DNA of 22,392 bases from an uncultured Ruminococcus sp. (GTDB taxonomy: Bacteria; Bacillota; Clostridia; Oscillospirales; Ruminococcaceae). The position numbers were made by a program, and so were the translations under genes. Numbering within the stretch: position 1 is the first letter of the stretch; the number at the start of each line of letters is the position of its first letter. The notes beneath the pieces were generated by a model, which did not search any database, was not told the origin of the DNA, and saw nothing but the letters and a program-made list of their open reading frames with translations. The DNA lies in the NCBI GenBank assembly GCA_900553675.1, contig USEH01000011.1, positions 1 to 22,392 on the forward strand, given 5' to 3'. This document shows, one piece after another, positions 15,909 through 22,392 of this stretch.

Positions 15909-16964
15909 TTAAAACAGTTTCATAACGTCGCTGACAGTAACAACAAGCATCAATATCAGCAGAGCAACCATGCCGATCAAGTGAACCATTCCCTCATGCT
16001 CCGGCTTTATCGGCTTGCGTCTTATTCCTTCTATGATAAGGAACAGCGCCCTTGCGCCGTCAAGCGCTGGTATGGGAAGAAGGTTAAAAATTCCGACGTT
16101 AATGGTTATGAAAACAACGAAAGAACACAGATTTGCAAGCATTTCTCCGAAGGCTATGCCGTTCTGAGTCTCACCAACAACCTCACCGATTGCACCGACA
16201 ATTCCCACAGGTCCCGAAAGGTCGTTGATGGAATATCTGCCCTTAACAAGGTCTGCAAGTGAAAGCCATATCATTCTTGCAACCGAAACGAACTTGCGCG
16301 AAGAATACCCTATTACAGAAGCCGGCGTAACCTTCTCGCCAACCACTCTGAAATCGATATGAACAGCCTTTGTGCCGTCCTCAGTGTCGGTAGTATCGAA
16401 CGTTACCGACGGCAAAACAACCTTCTGACCGTTTCTTATAACCGTCATTTCAAAAACGGCGTCTTCATCCATCTGGAACTGGTAGGATATGTCGGTGTCG
16501 GTATACACCTTCATCCCGTTTACTCGTACAATTTTATCTCCCGATTCTAGTCCGCTGACATGAGAGGCGGCGTCTTCGGTGTAGAAATCCGCTACTGTGG
16601 TTGAAACTATAGCATCAGAGCATGCGGTAACTATCACAAGTATAACAAAGCCCAGAACAAGGTTCATAAAAGCACCGGCAAGCACAACCAAAAGCCTTTG
16701 CCAGACCTTTTTATGACGGAATGCACGAGGGTCTGCGCTGTCATCATCCTCGCCTTCCATGGAGACAAATCCGCCTATGGGAAGTGCACGCCACGAATAT
16801 TTGGTTTCGCCCTTGCCCCACGACACGATTTTAGGACCCATGCCGATTGCAAATTCGTTGACCTTTATTCCGCAGAGCTTGGCAACAGTGAAATGCCCCA
16901 GCTCGTGAATCATTATGATAATGCCGAAAATCAGTATCGCAATAAGAATATAAACAACAGTCAA
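15909..16964 (-). CDS. rseP: RIP zinc metalloprotease, RseP/RasP family (site-2 protease)
   Basis: A 351-residue intramembrane protease. The first membrane helix carries the zinc-binding HELGH (20-24). Other visible features are the GMGPK and GGFVSMEGED segments, a second helix (about 91-113), a PDZ domain (about 125-190), and the third zinc ligand in NLLPIPALDG (LDG 301-303), with a last membrane helix at 327-345. Homologues cut anti-sigma factors and signal peptide remnants within the membrane, so the two putative anti-sigma proteins in this window are possible substrates (inference). The start is a TTG 8 nt after AAGGA, with no upstream ATG before the dxr stop. Confidence 0.96.
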   Translation of the reverse strand: MTVVYILIAILIFGIIIMIHELGHFTVAKLCGIKVNEFAIGMGPKIVSWGKGETKYSWRALPIGGFVSMEGEDDDSADPRAFRHKKVWQRLLVVLAGAFMNLVLGFVILVIVTACSDAIVSTTVADFYTEDAASHVSGLESGDKIVRVNGMKVYTDTDISYQFQMDEDAVFEMTVIRNGQKVVLPSVTFDTTDTEDGTKAVHIDFRVVGEKVTPASVIGYSSRKFVSVARMIWLSLADLVKGRYSINDLSGPVGIVGAIGEVVGETQNGIAFGEMLANLCSFVVFITINVGIFNLLPIPALDGARALFLIIEGIRRKPIKPEHEGMVHLIGMVALLILMLVVTVSDVMKLF

Positions 16965-16978
16965 TGCTCTGTTCCTTT

Positions 16979-18130
16979 CTAAGCTTTATGCTTCACGCTT
17001 TGCTCAACGTAATCCCTTGCGGCTGAATCCGCTTTGAGAACATCGTCAAGTGAATTTACTTCACAGCTTTCTATTTCTTCAACAGCCAACTTTACAAGCT
17101 TTCCGATATCCAAAAAGCCGATTTCATCTTTGAGAAAATGCCCTACCGCTGCTTCGTTTGCGGCATTTGCTATCGCCGGCATAGTAGTATTCGGCTTATG
17201 CGCAGCTTTTATGCAGGAGGACAGGCAGTCAAAAGTCTCATAATCCGGCTTTTGGAATGTCAGGCAGCCGTATTCCGTAAGCGATAAATGCTTTACACCG
17301 GATTCCGGTCTTTCCGGACAGCACAGAGCGTACTGTATGGGTATCCGCATATCCGGAACGCCCATCTGACCGATAACCGAGCCGTCCTTATATTCAACCG
17401 CAGAATGCAGAACGCTTTCGCGGTGGATCACTATTTCTATCTGCTCAGGCGTAACGCCGAACAGCCACATAGCTTCGATAAATTCAAGACCTTTGTTCAT
17501 CAGCGTTGCCGAGTCTATCGTTATCTTCGCGCCCATATTCCATGTGGGGTGCTTTAAAGCATCTTTGGCGCGAACGCCTGCAAGCTCAGATCTGGTCTTG
17601 CCGAAGAACGGTCCGCCCGACGCTGTCAGAATGATTTTACTGAGGTCTTCCCTGCGGCTTCCCTGAAGCGATTGGAATATCGCGCAGTGTTCGCTGTCAA
17701 CGGGATATATTGTAACCCCATGAGACCTTGCACTGTCGGTTACAAGTCTTCCTCCTGCGACAAGTGTTTCCTTATTGGCAAGGGCTATATTTTTTCCCTT
17801 TTCTATGGCGGCAAGCGTTGGCTTAAGACCCACCATGCCGACAACCGAATTTAAAACAATATCCGTCTTGTCATATTCGCTGACCTCGCAAAGACCGTCC
17901 ATCCCGCTGACTACGGCTATTCCCAACGGCTTTAATTCGTCCCTTACCTGCTCTTTCTTATTATTGTCATATATGCAGACAATATCCGGGCGAAATTCCT
18001 TTGCCTGAGATACAAGCGAATCAGCGTTTGATTTCGCCGCCAAAGCGGTAACCTTCATTCTGCGGCGTTTAATAACATCGAGTGCCTGAACGCCTATAGA
18101 GCCGGTCGAGCCAAGAACAGAGATATTCAC
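16979..18130 (-). CDS. dxr: 1-deoxy-D-xylulose 5-phosphate reductoisomerase (Dxr/IspC)
   Basis: A 383-residue NADPH-dependent enzyme catalysing the committed step of the methylerythritol phosphate pathway, DXP to MEP. The N-terminal Rossmann motif is GSTGSIG (7-13). NKET follows at 119-122. Metal ligands are Asp145 and Glu147 in PVDSEH and Glu216 in IDSATLMNKGLE, and ASGGPFF and HPTWNMG form the substrate-binding loops. The start is GTG at 18130, preceded by AAGGGG 9 nt upstream, directly after the cdsA stop. Length and motifs are normal, so the enzyme looks functional and should be the fosmidomycin target. Confidence 0.98.
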   Translation of the reverse strand: MNISVLGSTGSIGVQALDVIKRRRMKVTALAAKSNADSLVSQAKEFRPDIVCIYDNNKKEQVRDELKPLGIAVVSGMDGLCEVSEYDKTDIVLNSVVGMVGLKPTLAAIEKGKNIALANKETLVAGGRLVTDSARSHGVTIYPVDSEHCAIFQSLQGSRREDLSKIILTASGGPFFGKTRSELAGVRAKDALKHPTWNMGAKITIDSATLMNKGLEFIEAMWLFGVTPEQIEIVIHRESVLHSAVEYKDGSVIGQMGVPDMRIPIQYALCCPERPESGVKHLSLTEYGCLTFQKPDYETFDCLSSCIKAAHKPNTTMPAIANAANEAAVGHFLKDEIGFLDIGKLVKLAVEEIESCEVNSLDDVLKADSAARDYVEQSVKHKA

Positions 18131-18143
18131 GCTTTGTCACCCC

Positions 18144-18983
18144 TTAAAACAACGTTCCGAAAATGCTGAAAACGCTCAGTACAGCCGCCATAAACGGAGC
18201 AACAAACACCATGCTGTCGAACCTGTCAAGCGCTCCACCGTGACCAGGCATTATTTTTCCGAAGTCCTTTATGCCGCATTCGCGCTTCATCAGAGAAGCT
18301 GTCAGATCGCCTATCGTGCCCAAAACTGCATTAACGATTCCCAGAACTGCAAGAAGAGCATAATTAACCACAAGTCCCTTGCCGAGTACGGAAATCAAAT
18401 ATCCCGCAAGCATCATAAACAAAGCATTTGAAACTATTCCTCCGGCAAGACCCTCAACCGTTTTCTTAGGGCTTATTTCGGGACAGAGCTTATGCTTGCC
18501 CAAAAACGTTCCGACAAAGTAAGCTCCGGTATCGGCAAGCCACGCTCCGCAGAAGGTAACCAGAAGGTTTTCAAGACCCATTGCGGGGTCGGAGGTTTCT
18601 ATCACGGAAATAGAAAACACCATGCCTGCAATCAGAACTGTATAGCCGCATATAGTTGCAAATCTGCCAATTGAAAGAGTTTTATGCTCACTCAGAAGTA
18701 TTGAAATCGATATGCATATATATGCAAGTACACACAAAATATATATTCCGAAATTGGACTTATAGTCCAAAAATCTCGGCATAATTGCAAAAACAGCAGT
18801 GATTATTATGCTTATGGCAAGAAAGCCAGCTCTTTTCTTCTCATTATACGCTCCGAAAAGCTCATAAACCATAAGCGAGCCTATCAAAGCGAAGGCTATA
18901 TTAAATATAACCGTATTATGTACGCACAGCACCGCAATAAGCAGAGCGATTGCAACTGCGGCTGAAATAATTCTTGTTTTCAT
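18144..18983 (-). CDS. cdsA: Phosphatidate cytidylyltransferase (CDP-diacylglycerol synthase)
   Basis: A 279-residue integral membrane enzyme forming CDP-diacylglycerol from CTP and phosphatidic acid, the branch point of phospholipid synthesis. Seven or more hydrophobic segments are visible. Diagnostic motifs are SPKKTVEG (171-178) and the CdsA signature running from Ser230 to Asp256, with KDFGKIMPGHGGALDRFD at its end. The start was moved to the ATG at 18983, 7 nt after AAAAGGA; a TTG at 18986 directly before it is less likely. The upstream uppS stop is 15 nt away. Confidence 0.96.
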   Translation of the reverse strand: MKTRIISAAVAIALLIAVLCVHNTVIFNIAFALIGSLMVYELFGAYNEKKRAGFLAISIIITAVFAIMPRFLDYKSNFGIYILCVLAYICISISILLSEHKTLSIGRFATICGYTVLIAGMVFSISVIETSDPAMGLENLLVTFCGAWLADTGAYFVGTFLGKHKLCPEISPKKTVEGLAGGIVSNALFMMLAGYLISVLGKGLVVNYALLAVLGIVNAVLGTIGDLTASLMKRECGIKDFGKIMPGHGGALDRFDSMVFVAPFMAAVLSVFSIFGTLF

Positions 18984-18998
18984 CAATAAATCCTTTTG

Positions 18999-19718
18999 TC
19001 AGGTATTTTTTACTCCACCGAACCTTCTGTCGCGGGAGGAGTATTCCTTTATTGCAGCTAAAACAGCCTTTTCGTTGAAGTCGGGCCAAAGCGTATCACA
19101 GAAATAAAACTCAGCGTACGAGATCTGCCACAGCAAAAAGTTGGAAATTCGCATTTCCCCGCCTGTTCTGACGAGCAAATCTACGTTTGGGAAATCCTTT
19201 GTATCTAAGAACGACCGGAAAAAGTCGGGCGTTATGTCCTTTGAAGTAACGTAGCCCTCCTTGGCAAGCTCGCAAATTTTTCCGGCAGCGCGACAGATTT
19301 CGTCATATCCGCCATAGTTTATGGCGATGATGACCGTCATACCGGTTTTTTCGGCGGACTGCTGTTCGTAATACGCCATTTTTTCCTGAAGCTCCGGCGA
19401 AAGCTTTGTTCTGTCTCCTATAAAGCGAAGCCTTATATTGTCGCCAACGTACTTTGTCAGGCTATCAAGCTGTTCGTTAAATATCCTCATAAGCTCGGAA
19501 ACTTCGTCATCCGGACGGCTCCAATTCTCGGTCGAGAAGGCATAAAACGTCGCATATTCAACGCCGAGGCGTTCAAGGCTTCTTATTACGGTATGTAGAG
19601 CTTTAACGCCCTCTCTATGACCGTAGGTTCGCGGCATCATTCGCTTTTTTGCCCATCTGCCGTTGCCGTCCATGATAAGTGCGACGTGGCGGGGTATTTT
19701 CAGATTATCTTCCGGCAT
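18999..19718 (-). CDS. uppS: Undecaprenyl diphosphate synthase (cis-prenyltransferase)
   Basis: A 239-residue soluble prenyltransferase that extends farnesyl diphosphate with isopentenyl units to undecaprenyl diphosphate, the lipid carrier for cell wall assembly. Conserved regions are MDGNGRWAKKR (16-26, catalytic Asp17), FYAFSTENWSRP (58-69), INYGGYDEI and RTGGEMRISNFLLWQ (184-198), followed by the SYAEF and LWPDF segments. Start ATG with GGAGG 9 nt upstream. It uses products of the pathway in which dxr and ispG of the same operon act. Confidence 0.98.
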   Translation of the reverse strand: MPEDNLKIPRHVALIMDGNGRWAKKRMMPRTYGHREGVKALHTVIRSLERLGVEYATFYAFSTENWSRPDDEVSELMRIFNEQLDSLTKYVGDNIRLRFIGDRTKLSPELQEKMAYYEQQSAEKTGMTVIIAINYGGYDEICRAAGKICELAKEGYVTSKDITPDFFRSFLDTKDFPNVDLLVRTGGEMRISNFLLWQISYAEFYFCDTLWPDFNEKAVLAAIKEYSSRDRRFGGVKNT

Positions 19719-19745
19719 TTCAAGCTTCCTCCGTGAATGTATTAT

Positions 19746-19774
19746 GAACAGCCCCGCTTTTTGCAGAGCTGTTC
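19746..19774 (-). other. Intergenic hairpin between frr and uppS without a T-tract
   Basis: On the minus strand GAACAGCTCTGC and GCGGGGCTGTTC can form a 12-bp stem with two G.U pairs and an AAAAA loop. It is followed by ATAATACATT, not a T-run, so a terminator is unlikely. It may be an RNA processing or stability element within the operon mRNA. Confidence 0.5.
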
Positions 19775-19788
19775 CAAATGAATACAGA

Positions 19789-20343
19789 TTAAATCGAAAG
19801 GATTTCCTTTTCCTTTACAGAAACTGCGCTGTCAACAGATTCAACATACTTATCGGTGAGCTTTTGAATATCCTTGTCGAACTGCTTAACATCGTCTTCG
19901 GTAAGCTCGCTGTTCTTTTTCATTGCCTTAATCTTGTCGTTAGCATCTCTTCTGATAGAGCGAACAGCTACCTTTGATTCCTCACCAAGCTTTTTGATCT
20001 CCTTGCAAAGGTCTTTACGTCTTTCTTCGGTGAGCTGAGGGAAAGCAAGTCTGATAACAGAACCATCGTTAGCGGGGTTTATGCCCAAATCGCTTGCCTG
20101 AATTGCTTTTTCAATCGCTTTAAGGCTTGATTTATCCCACGGCTGAATAACCAGCACTCTTGCATCCTGAACAGAAACAGCCGCCATCTGATTTATAGGG
20201 GTGGGAGTTCCGTAATAGTCAACCATAATTCTGTCCAAAACTGCGGGATTAGCTCTTCCTGCTCTGATTGCTGCGAAATCCGAACCAAGAACCTTTAAGG
20301 TCTTCTCCATTTTCTCCTTAGCAGTATTAAGTACTTCCTTCAT
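19789..20343 (-). CDS. frr: Ribosome recycling factor
   Basis: A 184-residue protein, the standard RRF length, which with EF-G splits post-termination ribosomes. Typical segments are the N-terminal helix with DFAAIRAGRANPAVLDRI (about 22-39), the small domain with VDYYGTPTPINQMA and QPWDKSSLKAIEKAI, then the long C-terminal helices RLAFPQLTEERRKDL...VRSIRRDANDKIK. The start ATG has AAGGAAGG upstream. The gap to pyrH upstream is 31 nt. The gap to uppS downstream is 70 nt, the longest inside the operon, and contains a hairpin. Confidence 0.98.
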   Translation of the reverse strand: MKEVLNTAKEKMEKTLKVLGSDFAAIRAGRANPAVLDRIMVDYYGTPTPINQMAAVSVQDARVLVIQPWDKSSLKAIEKAIQASDLGINPANDGSVIRLAFPQLTEERRKDLCKEIKKLGEESKVAVRSIRRDANDKIKAMKKNSELTEDDVKQFDKDIQKLTDKYVESVDSAVSVKEKEILSI

Positions 20344-20374
20344 AATTATGCCTTCCTTTCAAAATATATTAATT

Positions 20375-21079
20375 TTACTTAACGAGAGTTCCGACTTTTT
20401 CTCCCATGCAAGCGTCGTAAATATTGTCCGGTCTTGCAAGATTGAAAACTATTATCGGAATATTGTTGTCCTTGCACATTGCGGCAGAGGTGCTGTCCAT
20501 AACCGCAAGATTCTTTACTAACACTTCATCAAGAGACAAGGTATCAAATTTTACAGCGTCGGGGTATTTGTGGGGATCCTTATCGTAAACGCCATCTACC
20601 ATGGTTGCTTTAAGCATAACGTCGGCTTCTATTTCAGCCGCTCTTAAAGAGGACGCGGTATCGGTGGAGAAGAAGGGGCTTCCGGTTCCACAGCCGAAGA
20701 TAACTATTCTTCCCTTTTCAAGATGCCTTACCGCCCTGTTTCTGATATACGGCTCTGCTATCTGGCGCATTTCTATCGCGGTCTGCACCCTTACCTCTGC
20801 TCCAAGAGCTTCGAGCGAGTCAGCGACTGCAAGTGCATTCATCGAGGTTGCAAGCATTCCGATATGGTCGGCGCGGGTTCTGTCCATAGCTCCGCTTGAC
20901 CGTCCTCTCCAGAAGTTACCGCCTCCGACTACAATCGCAACCTGAACGCCTGCGTCGTAGCACTTTTTAATGCTGCGGCAGATGTTGTTGATAGTCTCAA
21001 AATCAAGACCTGTCTTTTTCTCGCCCGCAAGGGCTTCACCGCTGAGTTTAAGAAGAATCCGCTTATACTTAGGCTCCAT
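20375..21079 (-). CDS. pyrH: Uridylate kinase (UMP kinase)
   Basis: A 234-residue member of the bacterial UMP kinase/amino acid kinase family, forming UDP from UMP and ATP in pyrimidine nucleotide synthesis. Motifs are [12 protein letters not shown] (6-17), VGGGNFWRG (51-59), [14 protein letters not shown] (71-84), the [10 protein letters not shown] loop (131-140) and [15 protein letters not shown] (155-169). The start was set at the ATG at 21079. The in-frame TTG at 21091 sits almost on top of the AAAGGA site, while the ATG is 13 nt beyond it, longer than usual. It is the first gene of the large operon. The tsf and rpsB genes that often precede pyrH are not here; gpsA is. Confidence 0.97.
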   Translation of the reverse strand: MEPKYKRILLKLSGEALAGEKKTGLDFETINNICRSIKKCYDAGVQVAIVVGGGNFWRGRSSGAMDRTRADHIGMLATSMNALAVADSLEALGAEVRVQTAIEMRQIAEPYIRNRAVRHLEKGRIVIFGCGTGSPFFSTDTASSLRAAEIEADVMLKATMVDGVYDKDPHKYPDAVKFDTLSLDEVLVKNLAVMDSTSAAMCKDNNIPIIVFNLARPDNIYDACMGEKVGTLVK

Positions 21080-21195
21080 AAAATTAATCAATTCCTTTCA
21101 TCGTACAATAATCGCGCCGCCGACCGGCACGAGCACGGAATATTTGTGCCAATAGATAAAGCTGTATGCAGTATTCGATTATATTATCATTATAT

Positions 21196-21224
21196 ATTGT
21201 AACCTAAAAACGCACGATTGTAAA
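21196..21224 (-). promoter_or_regulatory. Promoter of the pyrH-polC operon
   Basis: On the minus strand TTTACA (21219-21224) and TACAAT (21196-21201) are separated by 17 nt, good sigma-A elements. The region just downstream has further AT-rich -10-like hexamers. The resulting leader of about 110 nt contains a GC-rich segment (about 21107-21135). No other promoter is evident before polC. Confidence 0.7.
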
Positions 21225-21264
21225 TAGTTTTTTCTCCATTTTTCTATAAAAAACTGCAAAACTA

Positions 21265-22245
21265 TCATTCAAAGCCGTGAGGTCTGCCCATTAAATCACC
21301 AATAGCGGACTTGGGCGGCTTGCCTTCAAATAAAATTCTGTTGATTTCCTCGGTTATGGGCATATTGACGTCATATTTCTTGGAAAGCTTCAAAGCCGCT
21401 GCGGCGCATGCATAGCCCTCCACCGTTCCGACTCTGAATACCGCCTCCTGCGGGGAAACGCCCTGACCTATCAGTATTCCTGCGCGGAAATTGCGCGAAT
21501 GCATACTGGTACAGGTTACAATCAGATCGCCGACTCCGGCAAGACCGGAAAATGTATCCGCTTTTCCGCCCATTGCTGTGCCCAAGCGTGTGATTTCGCT
21601 CAAGCCCCTTGTCATAAGCGCGGCGCGGGTATTATCTCCCAGTCCAAGACCTTCTATAACTCCGCAGCAGAGTGCGATTACGTTTTTAATCGCTCCACCG
21701 ATTTCGCAGCCTATAACATCGCTGTTAACATAAAGCCTTAAAACATTGTCCGAAAACGTCTTCTGAATGAGCTTGGCGGCTTCTATGCTCTCGGATGCAA
21801 CTACAACCGCAGTCGGAATTCCCCTGCCGAGTTCCTCCGCATGAGAAGGTCCGGTCAGCACGGCAACGGTATTATCCGGGAAGACTTCTTTTAATATCTC
21901 GCTCATCCGCTTCATGCTTCCGTCTTCAAGACCTTTAGATGTTGAAACCATGATTGATTCTTTGCTGACATAGGGCTTAGCCTGATTGCAGACCTCCCTT
22001 ACAAACTTAACCGGTATACCCACAAGAACGATATCCTTATCCTTTGCACAGGAAATATCCGTTGTCAGCTTGACGGTATCCGGAATGATGACGCCCGGAA
22101 GCTTTGCCCTTAATTCGCCGGTGCGCAAAATAGTATCAATTTCGTCCTTGAATTTGCTCCAGACAGTAACATCGTGTCCCAGTCTTGCGCAGGTGCAGGC
22201 AAGCGCCAAGCCCCATCCGCCGGAGCCGAGTATTGCTATTTTCAT
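21265..22245 (-). CDS. gpsA: NAD(P)-dependent glycerol-3-phosphate dehydrogenase
   Basis: A 326-residue cytoplasmic enzyme reducing dihydroxyacetone phosphate to sn-glycerol 3-phosphate for phospholipid synthesis. The Rossmann motif is GSGGWG (7-12; the more common form is GxGSWG). Other visible features are GLEDGS, TGPSHAEE (131-138), the catalytic Lys187 in EIGGAIKNVIAL, GDLIVTCTSMHSRNFR (239-254) and VEGY near the C-terminus. The ATG follows AAGGAGG. The plsY stop lies only 5 nt upstream, so the two acyl-lipid genes are coupled. Downstream only an AT-only inverted repeat (AGTTTTTT/AAAAAACT) is seen, not a convincing terminator. Confidence 0.98.
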   Translation of the reverse strand: MKIAILGSGGWGLALACTCARLGHDVTVWSKFKDEIDTILRTGELRAKLPGVIIPDTVKLTTDISCAKDKDIVLVGIPVKFVREVCNQAKPYVSKESIMVSTSKGLEDGSMKRMSEILKEVFPDNTVAVLTGPSHAEELGRGIPTAVVVASESIEAAKLIQKTFSDNVLRLYVNSDVIGCEIGGAIKNVIALCCGVIEGLGLGDNTRAALMTRGLSEITRLGTAMGGKADTFSGLAGVGDLIVTCTSMHSRNFRAGILIGQGVSPQEAVFRVGTVEGYACAAAALKLSKKYDVNMPITEEINRILFEGKPPKSAIGDLMGRPHGFE

Positions 22246-22250
22246 GCCGT

Positions 22251-22392
22251 TCAGACCTCCTTATTCTTCTTTATTGTAAACTTATTTTCCGTGTGGTTGC
22301 GAAGTCTTTCAATATTAGACCAATGCCTTGCAAAGCACAGTGCGCCCATCGCAAAGGCAATGATAATATGTGCAGGCATAAAGGTTTTGTCT
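22251..22392 (-). CDS. plsY: Glycerol-3-phosphate acyltransferase PlsY, C-terminal part
   Basis: The last 46 codons of a gene that continues beyond the window edge. The visible residues contain a hydrophobic helix (AHIIIAFAMGALCFARHW) followed by SNIERLRNHTENKFTIKK. The NIxRLxxGTExK-like ending after a last membrane helix is characteristic of PlsY, which transfers acyl groups from acyl phosphate to glycerol 3-phosphate. The next gene, gpsA, makes that acceptor. The gene order plsY-gpsA is common in Firmicutes. Only the C-terminus is available, so active-site residues cannot be checked. Confidence 0.85.
   Translation of the reverse strand, partial: DKTFMPAHIIIAFAMGALCFARHWSNIERLRNHTENKFTIKKNKEV

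Overview
This window looks like chromosomal DNA from a moderately AT-rich Gram-positive anaerobe of the class Clostridia, most likely an Oscillospiraceae/Ruminococcaceae-type gut bacterium. The inference rests on four things: a PolC-type replicative polymerase, the clostridial order pyrH-frr-uppS-cdsA-dxr-rseP-ispG-polC, a YlmC/YmxH-family protein, and strong AGGAGG-type ribosome binding sites with several TTG/GTG starts. No species can be named from the sequence.

Left part (1-6,770) is an accessory cell-envelope/signalling region. It starts inside a surface-protein-like ORF that runs abruptly into the last third of an ECF sigma factor. A membrane-anchored putative anti-sigma protein follows. 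On the opposite strand lie a YD-repeat lipoprotein, a second complete sigma/anti-sigma pair and a second YD-repeat lipoprotein. The two sigma/anti-sigma pairs are clear paralogues, and so are the two lipoproteins. Each lipoprotein gene has its own consensus-like promoter, with an 11-bp tandem direct repeat just upstream of the -35 box.

Middle part (6,770-10,511) holds ychF, a 51-codon membrane-protein gene, trpS (with a perfect TTGACA-N17-TATAAT promoter), a divergent cysteine-rich protein of a function-unknown clostridial family, and a ylmC/ymxH-like gene. The ylmC ribosome binding site lies in the 3' arm of a terminator-like hairpin.

Right part (10,520-22,392), entirely on the minus strand, is a housekeeping operon. 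It joins ribosome recycling and UMP kinase (frr, pyrH), isoprenoid and undecaprenyl phosphate synthesis (dxr, ispG, uppS), phospholipid synthesis (cdsA, and upstream plsY-gpsA), intramembrane proteolysis (rseP) and DNA replication (polC). One promoter is visible upstream of pyrH and intergenic gaps are mostly 12-31 nt, so a transcript of about 10.6 kb is likely. No tRNA, rRNA, CRISPR array, insertion sequence or phage gene was recognised. No gene-free stretch exceeds 300 bases; the two longest (about 250 and 240 bp, at 5,122-5,370 and 9,149-9,388) hold hairpins and promoters described below.

The best candidates for something unusual are the duplicated sigma/anti-sigma/YD-lipoprotein cluster with its direct-repeat operators, the chimeric junction near 206-229, and the hairpin that overlaps the ylmC ribosome binding site.
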